A stretch of DNA of 64,000 bases, taken from NCBI GenBank assembly GCA_963734575.1, contig CAVTHT010000016.1:224144-288143 (forward strand), in the 5' to 3' direction. Source of the stretch: CAIWHR01 sp963734575 (GTDB lineage Bacteria; Pseudomonadota; Gammaproteobacteria; Burkholderiales; Casimicrobiaceae). Under the pieces are notes generated by a model. The model saw nothing but the letters and a program-made list of their open reading frames with translations. It ran no database searches and was not told the DNA's origin. The position numbers and the translations under genes are program-made. Each line of letters begins with the position of its first letter. The first letter of the stretch is position 1. Shown piece after piece: positions 1-8,224 of the stretch.

Positions 1-104
1 CAGTCCGTGAGGTAAGGCGCCGTGTCGGACGGGAGAGTGAGGACATGCGCGGCACCGACAGCGGCTTCGAGCCGCGTCCGCAGAATTGCGCCGCTATCCG
101 TCAT
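1..104 (-). CDS. FAD-binding oxidoreductase (GlcD/D-2-hydroxyacid dehydrogenase type), N-terminus only
   Basis: Reading the minus strand from an ATG at 104, 34 codons stay open to the window edge. The peptide starts MTDSGAILRTRLEAAVG and continues to DTAPYLTD. This matches the usual beginning of glycolate-oxidase-like FAD enzymes, where a helix ending in VGxxHVLT is followed by D(T)APYLTDWR. Such enzymes oxidise D-lactate, glycolate or D-2-hydroxyglutarate and pass electrons to the respiratory chain or a cytochrome. The gene is divergent from phaM with about 80 bases between the two starts. I see no strong ribosome binding site. Only the first tenth or less is visible, so the exact substrate cannot be judged. 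Confidence 0.6.
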   Translation of the reverse strand, partial: MTDSGAILRTRLEAAVGAAHVLTLPSDTAPYLTD

Positions 105-184
105 GGACGAGGATAATAGCGAAAAGCCACCCCTGTCGCACGGCAAGCCGTATTTTCGGCTGCATTTTCTCAGCGGAGCGTCCC

Positions 185-574
185 ATGACCCAGTCCGGTT
201 CGGATGCGCCATCCTCCGGGAGCAACTTCCCTTTCTCGCCCGAGGAGGCGTTCCAGTTCATGCAGCGGATGTGGAATCCATTTGGGGTTCCGCTCCCTGG
301 TTTCCCCTTGCCGGGCACGGCGCCCGGTGCCGCTGCAACGATGCCACAAGCGCCCGGCATGGCCTTTCCCACGCCTGCAGCCATGTTCGCGACGCTCGAT
401 CCGGCCGAGATCGAGCGCAAGATCGGCGAACTCAGGGTGATCGAGAACTGGCTGCAGATGAGCCTCAACCTGATGCAGATGAGCATCAAGACGATGGAGC
501 TGCAGAAGGCCTCGCTCGAGGCGCTGCGCAGTTCGCAGAATCCGGCGCCCGCGCCCGCTGGCGCAAAGAAATGA
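185..574 (+). CDS. phaM: PhaM-family polyhydroxyalkanoate granule regulatory protein
   Basis: PhaM binds PHB granules and DNA and activates PHA synthase in betaproteobacteria such as Ralstonia. The 129-residue product has a Pro/Met/Gly-rich N-terminal half. A conserved helical segment follows, with DPAEIERKIGELRVIENWL and then SLNLMQMSIKTMELQ, which is the signature part of the family. A short Ala/Pro/Lys tail ends the protein, as in other PhaM proteins where it contacts DNA. The ATG at 185 is chosen because a GGAG lies just upstream and the longer in-frame start at 86 adds residues unlike the family. The GST gene begins 20 bases after the stop, so the two are probably cotranscribed. Confidence 0.82.
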   Translation: MTQSGSDAPSSGSNFPFSPEEAFQFMQRMWNPFGVPLPGFPLPGTAPGAAATMPQAPGMAFPTPAAMFATLDPAEIERKIGELRVIENWLQMSLNLMQMSIKTMELQKASLEALRSSQNPAPAPAGAKK

Positions 575-593
575 CGATGATCGGAGGGTTGCA

Positions 594-1244
594 ATGAGCC
601 TGGTGCTGTACTACGGGTCGGGATCGCCGTATGCGTGGCGCGTGCAGCTCGCGCTCGAGCACAAGGCGTTGCCGTACGAGCGCAAGGTGCTGTCGTTCTC
701 GGCCGGCGATACGCGCAAGCCCGAGTTCCTCGCGCTCAATCCGCGCCATCAGGTGCCGGTGCTCGTTCACGACGACTTCGGGCTTTACGAGTCGGGCGCC
801 ATCGTCGAGTACCTCGAGGACGCATTCCCCGGGCGCGGTGCGCCGCTTTTTCCAGCCGACGTTCGCGCCCGGGCGATCGCTCGCCGGCTGATCCTCGAGG
901 TCGACAACTACCTCGACAAGGCGAGCGATCCCATCTGGACGCAGGCCTTCGGCACGGACGCGGCGGATCGCAATGCGGAGACGATCGCCTCGGGCGAGCG
1001 CAAGTTGCGCGAGGAGTTCGCCCTCTTCACGGCCGCGATGCGCGGTGACTTCCTGGCAGGCGGGCTCTCGGCGGCGGACTTCGCGCTCTACCCTGCGCTG
1101 GCGATGATCCGCCGCTGCGAGCGCAAGCTGGCGGGGTTCTCCCTCGATGCGCTGCTCACGCCGGCGTTGCGGCAATGGATGCAACGTATCGAAGCGCTGC
1201 CGTATTTCGAGAGCACGGTGCCGCCGCATTGGAAGGCGAGCTGA
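594..1244 (+). CDS. Glutathione S-transferase family protein
   Basis: The 216-residue protein has a thioredoxin-like N-terminal domain (residues 1-80). It opens with LVLYYGSGSPYAWRVQLAL and contains the cis-proline stretch HQVPVLVHDD. The ESGAIVEYLED segment that contacts the gamma-glutamyl part of glutathione follows. The rest is the all-helical C-terminal domain with LSAADFALYPALAM, a typical GST capping motif. It should be a cytosolic glutathione-conjugating or reducing enzyme; the substrate cannot be predicted. A strong GGAGGG lies 6 bases before the ATG. It sits between phaM and a PEBP-like gene on the same strand with short gaps, suggesting one operon. Confidence 0.85.
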   Translation: MSLVLYYGSGSPYAWRVQLALEHKALPYERKVLSFSAGDTRKPEFLALNPRHQVPVLVHDDFGLYESGAIVEYLEDAFPGRGAPLFPADVRARAIARRLILEVDNYLDKASDPIWTQAFGTDAADRNAETIASGERKLREEFALFTAAMRGDFLAGGLSAADFALYPALAMIRRCERKLAGFSLDALLTPALRQWMQRIEALPYFESTVPPHWKAS

Positions 1245-1255
1245 AGGAGAGCGCC

Positions 1256-1885
1256 ATGGAGCTCACGACCACCGCTTTCACCCCGATGGGCGTCATACCG
1301 GCGGAGTTCGCGTTCTGCGCGATCGATGCCGCAACGCACGTGAAGCTTGCGCAGAACCGCAACCCCGATCTGCACTGGCGCGACCTGCCGGCGGGCACGC
1401 GCTCGCTGGCCGTGATCTGCCACGACCCGGACGTGCCGTCGAAGGGTGACGACGTGAACCAGGAAGGTCGCACCGTGCCCGCGACCCTCCCGCGCGTGGA
1501 ATTCTTCCATTGGGTGCTCATCGACCTGCCGGCCGATGCACCCGCCATCGAGCGCGGCGAATTCTCCGACGGCATCACGGCGCACGGCAAGCCGGGCCCG
1601 CATGCGCCGCGGGGCGCACGGCAAGGCACGAACGACTACACCGGCTGGTTCGCGGGCGACAAGGACATGTCAGGCAAGTATTTCGGGTACGACGGACCTT
1701 GCCCGCCGTGGAACGACACACGGCCGCATCACTACGTCTTCACGCTGTACGCGCTCGACGTGCCGCGGCTGGACGTGCACGGAACGTTCACGGGCCCGGA
1801 CGTACGGAAGGCGATGGCCGGCCACATCCTCGCGCAGGCGGCCGTGACGGGGCGCTACACCCTCAACCCTGAGGTTCGCCTTTGA
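1256..1885 (+). CDS. YbhB/YbcL-family (PEBP, Raf kinase inhibitor-like) protein
   Basis: The 209-residue product has the PEBP fold hallmarks. SLAVICHDPDVPS is the conserved DPD-x-P segment of the anion-binding pocket, and FFHWVLIDLP gives the W-V-x-x-I-P region. YFGYDGPCPPWND followed by HHYVFTLYALD is the second pocket motif (GPxPP...HxYxFxxYAL). Bacterial members are cytosolic or periplasmic proteins of unclear ligand; no signal peptide is seen here. The ATG at 1256 follows AAGGAGAGCGCC and lies 11 bases after the GST stop, consistent with an operon. The 3' end overlaps the tail of the convergent M61 peptidase gene by 23 bases. Confidence 0.85.
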   Translation: MELTTTAFTPMGVIPAEFAFCAIDAATHVKLAQNRNPDLHWRDLPAGTRSLAVICHDPDVPSKGDDVNQEGRTVPATLPRVEFFHWVLIDLPADAPAIERGEFSDGITAHGKPGPHAPRGARQGTNDYTGWFAGDKDMSGKYFGYDGPCPPWNDTRPHHYVFTLYALDVPRLDVHGTFTGPDVRKAMAGHILAQAAVTGRYTLNPEVRL

Positions 1886-3710
1886 CGTCGCCGCTGCCCA
1901 GCCAGTCCTGACGGCGCGCGAGCGCGGCGGCCCCTGCCTTCTCGTCGAGGGTGAGCCAGCAGGTGTCGAGCGGTGGTGCAGCCAGCGTGCACGCCAGGGT
2001 CATCAACTCGTCGCGGCGGAAGGCATGCACTTCGACGCTCTCGCCGGGACGCCGGCGCGCGAGCAGCTTGTCGATGGCATCGGGGCTCGTCCGCAAACCG
2101 TCGATCGCGATGATCACGTCGCCCGCGGCGAGTCCTGCGCGCTCGGCGGGACTGTCGCGATAGACGTGCTGCACGCGCGCTTCCGCGCCGCTCGCGAGTT
2201 TCGTGCCCAGCCACGCGCGTTCCACTGCGGCGCCATTCTTCGCGGGGCCGCCGCCGCGATCGGTCGCGCCCGACTGGGGCCGACATTCGAGCAGGACGCC
2301 GGCTTCCTGCAGCAACTCGCGCAGCGGCGGATCCTCCGTGCCCTTCACGTAGCGCCCGAAGAAGTCGCCGAGTGATTGTCCGGCAAGCTCCCCGGCAAGC
2401 CGTTCGATCGCGTCCTCGGCAACACCGGTTCCGCCGGCGCCGTGCTCGCGCCAAAGGCGTTGCATCAGCGTATCGAGCGAAGAGCCGTAGCGGCGCAGCG
2501 TCAGATCGAGCGCGAGCGCGACCAGCGAGCCCTTCGCGTAATAGCTCACTACTGCGTTGGGCGTGTTCTCGTCCTGCCGGTAGAACTTGATCCACGCGTC
2601 GAAGCTCGACTCGGCGATGCTCTGCACGAGGCGCCCGGGTGTGCGCTGCACGGCCGTGATCGTGCGCCCGAGGAGCTCGAGGTAGTCGCCGACCGGCAGC
2701 ACGCCGCTGCGCACGAGCGCGAGGTCGTCGTAATAGGACGTGATGCCTTCGAACGCCCACAGCTGCCGCGTATAGGACTCGCGCGCGAGGTCGTAGGGGG
2801 TGAATGCTGCCGGCTTGATGCGCTTCACGTTCCAGCTGTGGAAATACTCGTGACTCGCGAGGCCGAGGAACGTGCGGTAGTCCTCGGTGACTTCCTTCAT
2901 GCCGGGGGAGGGGAGCTCGTCGCGGCGGCAGAGCAGGCTCGTGCTCGCGCGGTGTTCGAGGCCGCCGTAACCTTCGCCGACGCTCGCCACCAGGAACACG
3001 TAGCGCTCGAACGGGGCCCGGCCCCCGGCAGGATCGAAGAGCCGGCACTGCCACGCGCACACGCGTTGCAGGTCGTTGCGCAGCCGTTCGAGATCCGCGC
3101 GCTGACGGCCGCTGATCGCGACATGGTGCGTCGCCCCGCCTGCTTCGAAGGAGGCGAGGGCGAAGTCGCTCATCTCGACGGGGTGGTCGATGAGTTCGTC
3201 GTAGCTCCCGGCACCGTACGTTCCGAACCCGAACTCCGCCGCGCCGCGCCTTGGCAGTGCCGTTGCCACGCGCCAGCGCGCGTAGTGCGCGCCGGCGGGC
3301 GGACAGATCTCGACCGTGCACGGCTTGGCCGCGTGGTCGTCCGGGCAGAGGAATACCGACGTGCCGTTGAAGAACGCGCGCGTGCGGTCGAGGTAGGCCG
3401 TGCGCACCGACAGATCGAACGCGTACACCTCGATGGTGACCGTCAGCGCGCCGGTGCAGGGCGCCGCGCGCCAGGTGTCCTTGGCTTCCTTGGTGATGTT
3501 CACGGGCCCGTGGGCATCCTTCGCCGTCGCGCGCACGACGTGGCGCGCGAATTCGCGGATGAGATAGCTGCCCGGGATCCACGTCGGGAGCCGGAAGCGC
3601 TGGCCCTCCCGATCGGGGGACGCGACGCGGCATTGCACCTCGAACAGGTGCGCGTCGGGATCGATGGGAACGATGCGGTAGTGCAGGTCGGCAGCGGGAT
3701 CGGGCTTCAA
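1863..3710 (-). CDS. M61 family metallopeptidase (glycyl aminopeptidase-like) with PDZ domain
   Basis: The 615-residue protein has an N-terminal beta-sandwich (about 1-180) with the family motif LPTWIPGSYLIREFARHV. The zinc site is SHEYFHSWNVKR, with H287, E288 and H291 forming HExxH, followed by the typical NVKRIKP. The middle contains WAFEGITSYYDDL, the third-ligand region (Glu). A PDZ domain occupies about residues 480-580, with SPAERAGLAAGDVIIAIDG. M61 enzymes cleave N-terminal Gly or Ala. No signal peptide is evident, so it is likely cytosolic. It starts 220 bases from the divergent cyclase gene. Confidence 0.88.
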   Translation of the reverse strand: MKPDPAADLHYRIVPIDPDAHLFEVQCRVASPDREGQRFRLPTWIPGSYLIREFARHVVRATAKDAHGPVNITKEAKDTWRAAPCTGALTVTIEVYAFDLSVRTAYLDRTRAFFNGTSVFLCPDDHAAKPCTVEICPPAGAHYARWRVATALPRRGAAEFGFGTYGAGSYDELIDHPVEMSDFALASFEAGGATHHVAISGRQRADLERLRNDLQRVCAWQCRLFDPAGGRAPFERYVFLVASVGEGYGGLEHRASTSLLCRRDELPSPGMKEVTEDYRTFLGLASHEYFHSWNVKRIKPAAFTPYDLARESYTRQLWAFEGITSYYDDLALVRSGVLPVGDYLELLGRTITAVQRTPGRLVQSIAESSFDAWIKFYRQDENTPNAVVSYYAKGSLVALALDLTLRRYGSSLDTLMQRLWREHGAGGTGVAEDAIERLAGELAGQSLGDFFGRYVKGTEDPPLRELLQEAGVLLECRPQSGATDRGGGPAKNGAAVERAWLGTKLASGAEARVQHVYRDSPAERAGLAAGDVIIAIDGLRTSPDAIDKLLARRRPGESVEVHAFRRDELMTLACTLAAPPLDTCWLTLDEKAGAAALARRQDWLGSGDVKGEPQG

Positions 3711-3930
3711 GGACGGAGGCAGGGGAGAAATGAAGGACGGCGGCGCACGAGGAAGCCGCGCGGCGCAGATGGGATTCTAGGCCAGGCGGTCGGCCCGTCC
3801 GCCGGGGTATGATGAGCCCCCCGCGACGACCACCCCTGCGCAGGCATCGGATCGGCGCGGTCATCGCCTGCATGTCGCGCTGCCATCGCCTGCTGCGCGC
3901 CACCGGCCGGTTCTGGAGAGCGGGGATTGC

Positions 3931-5241
3931 ATGACGGGTGAAGGCGCATCGCAGTCGTTCCATCCCGCCGACGTCGACGCATTGGTGACCGCGTGGACGG
4001 GTGCGGCGGATGCCGCGACGCGCAACCGCCTCGCAGCGGCGCTGGGCACGGCGCTGTCCGCCATCGACGACCACAAGGTCGCCGGCGAAATCCTCAACGC
4101 AGATAACTGCACGGACGCGATCCGCAGTGAAGTCGCGCGCCGCGCGCGCGACGCCGAGCGGCGGCGCATCGCGCTCGCCACGATCCGCGACGAAGGCGTG
4201 CTGGTCGAGCTCGCCGTGGCGGCCGAGCATGCGGACGTGCGAGCCTGCGCCGCGGAGCATGTCCGCACGCCATGGGGACGGCGCAAGCTCGCGGACAGCA
4301 CGGCGCAGGCGACGGCGTTGCACGCCCTGGATGCGGACGCGCGTCGCGCGAGCCTGTACGTGCCGAAGGTGTTGCAGCGGCACCTGGTGCAGGACCCGGC
4401 GAGCCGCGGCTGGAGCGCCGAGGGCAGCGCCGCGTTCATCGACATCTCCGGCTTCACCAGGCTCTCGGAGCGACTGGCGCGCAAAGGCAAGGAAGGCGCC
4501 GAGCAGATCACCGACGCCATCGGCGGCAGCTTCGACGCAATCCTCGCCGTCGCACGCGAGAGCGGCGGCACGCTGCTCAAATTCGGCGGCGACGCGCTGC
4601 TCCTCTGGTTCGAGGGCGACAGTCACGCCGCGCGCGCATGCCACGCCACGTTCCTGATGCGTCGCGTCCTGCGCAAGGTGGGCCGCATCGTGGTGCCTGG
4701 CGCGAAGGTGACGCTGCGCATGACGCAGGCCGTGCATTCGGGCGCGTTCCACTTCTTTGCCGTGGGCAACTCCCATCTGGAGCTCTTGCCGACCGGGCCG
4801 GCATGGAGCCGTCTCGTCGCGATGGAGCACAACGCCACCGCCAGCCAGATCGTCATCAGTCCGGAGACTGGCACGTTGCTGCCCGGGCGTTGCCTGGGGG
4901 ATGCGCAGGGTCCCGGCGTGCTCCTGCGACGCGAGCCATCCGGCTGGCGAGGCAAGATCGGCGGCGAGCCGCAGCCCGTGCTTCCGGTCGAGGCGCTCGC
5001 ACGCTGCCTTTCGCCGGCCATTCGCGCCCACGTGCTGAGCGGCGACGTCCTCGCCGGAGCACCGCCCCGTCACCGTCGCATTCATCCGCTACGAGGGCAC
5101 GAACGCGCTGATCGAGGAGAGCGGCCCGGGCGCGGCTGCCGAGGCGTTGCATCGGCTGGTGAGCGCCGTCGAGCTTGCGACGCGAGGCACAGAACGTATG
5201 CTTCCTCGGCTCCGACGTGGATGCCGACGGGGGCAAGCTGA
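3931..5241 (+). CDS. Class III adenylate/guanylate cyclase, 5' part (first cyclase domain); frameshifted from the next entry
   Basis: This is the N-terminal part of one large gene running to 8159. After a helical N-terminal region (about 1-160), a cyclase homology domain starts at AAFIDISGFTRLSERL. It has both metal-binding aspartates, in FIDISG and in LLKFGGDALLLWF. The usual GDxVNxAARL segment is replaced by a divergent GPAWSRLVAMEHNA, so the transition-state Asn and Arg appear missing. The frame breaks near 5058 (the next frame reads EHRPVTVAFIRYEG) and again near 5180, where the frame of the next entry takes over. The total length 3931-8159 is 3n+2, fitting two one-base insertions. Residues past about 376 of this frame are not real. 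The ATG at 3931 follows GGAGAGCGGGG. Confidence 0.8.
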   Translation: MTGEGASQSFHPADVDALVTAWTGAADAATRNRLAAALGTALSAIDDHKVAGEILNADNCTDAIRSEVARRARDAERRRIALATIRDEGVLVELAVAAEHADVRACAAEHVRTPWGRRKLADSTAQATALHALDADARRASLYVPKVLQRHLVQDPASRGWSAEGSAAFIDISGFTRLSERLARKGKEGAEQITDAIGGSFDAILAVARESGGTLLKFGGDALLLWFEGDSHAARACHATFLMRRVLRKVGRIVVPGAKVTLRMTQAVHSGAFHFFAVGNSHLELLPTGPAWSRLVAMEHNATASQIVISPETGTLLPGRCLGDAQGPGVLLRREPSGWRGKIGGEPQPVLPVEALARCLSPAIRAHVLSGDVLAGAPPRHRRIHPLRGHERADRGERPGRGCRGVASAGERRRACDARHRTYASSAPTWMPTGAS

Positions 5242-8159
5242 TCCTCACCGCCGGCGCCCCGCGCGTCACCGGCGACGACGAGGAACGCATGCTGCTGGCG
5301 TTGCGCCGGATCATCGAGGCGCCGCTCCCGCTCCGGGTGCGCATCGGCGTGCACCGCGGTGCCGTCTTCGCCGGCGAGATCGGGCCGGCCTACCGGCGCA
5401 CGTACACCGTGATGGGCGATGCGGTGAATCTCGCGGCGCGCCTCATGGCGAAGGCGGAGCCGGGAAGGATCTACGCGACTGCCGACGTGCTCGAACGGTC
5501 GAACACGCTGTTCCACACGACCGACGTCGCACCCTTCAGCGTGAAGGGCAAGACACAGCCGGTGCGCGCGTGGGACGTCGGCCGCGCCGCGGGCTCGCGC
5601 ACGCGCCAGGTTGCGCTGCAATCGTTGCGGCTGATCGGCCGGGATGCCGAGCTTGCCGTGCTGCGCGGCGTGCTCGCTGGCGCCCGCAACGGAGAAGGGC
5701 GCCTCGTCGAAGTGGTGGGCGAGCCCGGGCTCGGCAAGACGCGCCTGCTCGAAGCGTTGCGGGAGGACAGTGCCGGCATGCGCCGGCTGCACGCCACCTG
5801 CGAGGCCTACACCGCGTCGACGCCTTACGTGCTGTGGCGCGAGCTGTTGCGCGAGCTGATGCAGATCGCCCGCGACGCGCCCGACGCCGCGGTCGTCGAC
5901 CGGCTGCGCGAGACGGTGCAGGAGCGCGTTCCGGAGTTGCTGCCGTGGCTGCCGCTGATCGCCGGCGCGTTCGATGTGGAGCTGCCGCCGACGCCCGAAG
6001 TCGAGATGCTGGCCGAAAAGAATCGCCGCGCGAAGCTGCAGGAGGTCGCGGTGCAGTTTCTCGAAACGGCGATGACCGGTCCGACGCTGGTCGAGATCGA
6101 GGACGCGCATCACATGGATGGCGCATCCGCCGAGCTGCTCGCGTACGTTGCGGACACGCTGCGCGCGCGGCCGTGGTTGTTCGCCGTCGCGCGGCGCAAC
6201 GTGGCGGGCGCGTACGCCGCCCAGGACGGCGATACGCTCACGCGCCTCGAGCTGCAGCCGCTCGGACCGAAGGACAGCTTGCGCATGGCACGCCTTGCCA
6301 GCGAGCAGCACGCGCTGGCGCCGCATGCGCTCGAAGTCGTGGCCCAGCGTTCCGGCGGCAATCCGCAGTTCCTGCGCGACCTGCTGCGTGCGGCGCTGCA
6401 GACCGGCGGGGTCGGCGGGCTGCCGGACAGTGCGGAAGCCGCGGCGATGGCGCGCATCGATGCGCTCGCGCCCGATGATCGTGCGCTCGTGCGCCGCGCC
6501 GCGGTGTTCGGGCTGACGTTTCATCCGCGGATGCTGGCGTGGCTCGCTGCAGAGGACGGCGCTGCTGCGACCGACCTGTCGGCGTGGAGCAGGCTGCAGG
6601 ACTTCTTCGAGGACGATGGCGAAGGCTACCTGCGCTTCCGGCGCTCGCTGCTGCGGGACGCAGCCTACGAAGGACTCCCGTACAAGCAGCGCCGGCGCAT
6701 GCACGGCATCGTCGCTGTGCATCTCGCCGAGGAGATGGACTACCCGGAGGAAGCAGCGGGCATCCTGTCGCTGCATCATTTCCAGGCCGGCGAGTATGCC
6801 GTCGCCTGGCAATACGCGGGCATTGCAGCCAAGCGCGCGCAGGGTGTGTATGCGTACGTGGAAGCCGCCCGGCTCTACGTGCGCGCGATCGAGGCCGGCC
6901 GCCTCGCACGTGCGGACGCGCCTTCGCTGGCCACGCTGCACGAAGCGCTCGCGGAGTCGTGGTATCGGGCGGCCGAATATCACAAGGCCGCAGCAAGCTA
7001 CGCGGCGGCCAGGCGCCTGCGATCGGCAGATCCACTGGCAGAGGGCCGCCTGCTGCTCAAGCTTTCCTGGGTCGAGGAGAAGCTCGGCAAGTACCCGCGT
7101 GCGCTGCGCTGGGCCACCCGTGCGCGCAAGGCCGTGGAAGGGCTCGAGAGCGCGGACGCGGCGCGCCACGCGGCGCAGTCGACGTCCTGGTACGCGTCGG
7201 TGCTGCAACTCGAGGGTCGCACGCGCGAGGCGCTGCGCTGGGCGCGGCGCGCGGTCGTTGCCGCCGAAGCGGCCGAAGACCAGGAGGCGCTCGGCGAAGC
7301 CTACTACGTGATGGGATGGGCCTTCGGTGCGCTCGGCCGCGAAGGTGCTCAGGACTACCTGCAGCACTCGCTCCAGGCGTACCAGCAATCAGGGAATCTC
7401 GTCCGCCAGGCGGGCCTGCTGTCGAACCTCGGCGTCGTGTGCCAGTGGGAGGGTCGCTGGGACGAGGCCCTGGCGTATTACGAGCGCGGCCGCGACGAGC
7501 TGCTGAAGATCGGCAATACGTTGCCCGCGGCGGTCGCGCGCATCAACATCGCCGAGATCCTGATCGATCGCGGCGCGCTGGACGAGGCCGAGGAGCTGCT
7601 GCAGGACACGCTGCCGCTGTTCAAGGCGGCGAAGTACCGCTACTTCCTCGGCGCTTGCGTGTCGCTGCTCGGTCGCGCCTCGGTGCGGGGTGGACGCATC
7701 GACGACGCGTTGCGTCGGCTGGACGAGGCGCGCGCCAACTTCACGCACGTCGGCGCAGAGGAGGAACTGCCGGCGATCGACGCCCGTGTCGCCGAGTGCC
7801 GCGTTCTGCAACGCGATGCGTCAGCCGCGTTGACGCTGGTCGATGCAATGCTGCCGCGCGCCGCAAGCTCCAGCGGGGTGGCGCGCGTGGTGCCGCTGCT
7901 GCGGCGCGTGCGCGCCTGTGCGCTGGCGCAGCAAGGCGATCGCGTGCATGCGCGGCAGGAGCTGGCACGCGCACTCGCGGTGGCGCGCGAGCGGCGCGAC
8001 GTGTTCGAGACGATGCTGACGCTGTCATCGATCGTCGCGCTCGATCGGCTCGAGCGCGTGCAGCCCGACGAGACGATGCTGGCGGAGAGCCATTGCTTGA
8101 TGCACAGCCTGAGCATCCGCCTCGTGCCCGAGGTACCTCTCGACGTTGCCGCAGAGTAG
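5175..8159 (+). CDS. Class III cyclase, 3' part: second cyclase domain, AAA/NACHT-like ATPase and TPR repeats
   Basis: This continues the gene starting at 3931. The second cyclase domain has FLGSDVDADGGKLILTAGAP and then YTVMGDAVNLAARLMAKA, with the transition-state Asn and Arg present. In the bridging frame its first metal position reads AFIRYEG, with Arg where Asp is expected. An ATPase follows, with Walker A GEPGLGKTRLLEAL and a Walker B-like TLVEIEDAHH. A long C-terminal array of TPR-like helices comes next, such as EALAYYERGRDELLKIG, ending at 994 residues in this frame. The architecture (two cyclase domains, ATPase, TPR) is that of soluble adenylyl cyclases and many proteobacterial multi-domain cyclases. 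No membrane segments are seen. The first codon used is arbitrary because the true start is at 3931. Confidence 0.83.
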   Translation: MRREAQNVCFLGSDVDADGGKLILTAGAPRVTGDDEERMLLALRRIIEAPLPLRVRIGVHRGAVFAGEIGPAYRRTYTVMGDAVNLAARLMAKAEPGRIYATADVLERSNTLFHTTDVAPFSVKGKTQPVRAWDVGRAAGSRTRQVALQSLRLIGRDAELAVLRGVLAGARNGEGRLVEVVGEPGLGKTRLLEALREDSAGMRRLHATCEAYTASTPYVLWRELLRELMQIARDAPDAAVVDRLRETVQERVPELLPWLPLIAGAFDVELPPTPEVEMLAEKNRRAKLQEVAVQFLETAMTGPTLVEIEDAHHMDGASAELLAYVADTLRARPWLFAVARRNVAGAYAAQDGDTLTRLELQPLGPKDSLRMARLASEQHALAPHALEVVAQRSGGNPQFLRDLLRAALQTGGVGGLPDSAEAAAMARIDALAPDDRALVRRAAVFGLTFHPRMLAWLAAEDGAAATDLSAWSRLQDFFEDDGEGYLRFRRSLLRDAAYEGLPYKQRRRMHGIVAVHLAEEMDYPEEAAGILSLHHFQAGEYAVAWQYAGIAAKRAQGVYAYVEAARLYVRAIEAGRLARADAPSLATLHEALAESWYRAAEYHKAAASYAAARRLRSADPLAEGRLLLKLSWVEEKLGKYPRALRWATRARKAVEGLESADAARHAAQSTSWYASVLQLEGRTREALRWARRAVVAAEAAEDQEALGEAYYVMGWAFGALGREGAQDYLQHSLQAYQQSGNLVRQAGLLSNLGVVCQWEGRWDEALAYYERGRDELLKIGNTLPAAVARINIAEILIDRGALDEAEELLQDTLPLFKAAKYRYFLGACVSLLGRASVRGGRIDDALRRLDEARANFTHVGAEEELPAIDARVAECRVLQRDASAALTLVDAMLPRAASSSGVARVVPLLRRVRACALAQQGDRVHARQELARALAVARERRDVFETMLTLSSIVALDRLERVQPDETMLAESHCLMHSLSIRLVPEVPLDVAAE

Positions 8160-8171
8160 GTCCGGATGTGC

Positions 8172-8195
8172 GGAGCGGCCCCGAGAGGCCGCTCC
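8172..8195. terminator. Hairpin between convergent cyclase and secreted-protein genes
   Basis: A perfect 9-base stem (GGAGCGGCC pairing with GGCCGCTCC) with a 6-base loop lies 12 bases after the cyclase stop and 30 bases before the end of the convergent gene. There is no clear T run on either side. Its position suggests a bidirectional terminator. Confidence 0.55.
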
Positions 8196-8224
8196 ATCGT
8201 TGCCTGGTACCGGTCAGGCCACCA

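Noticed and set aside
1855..5085. A 1076-codon open frame on the minus strand across the M61 and cyclase genes
   Set aside because: It is Arg/Ala-rich, has no recognisable motif, and runs antisense to or out of frame with two well-supported genes. Long open frames opposite real genes are common at this GC content.
5082..7388. A 768-codon minus-strand frame opposite the cyclase
   Set aside because: The plus-strand frame has cyclase, Walker and TPR patterns, and the opposite frame has none.
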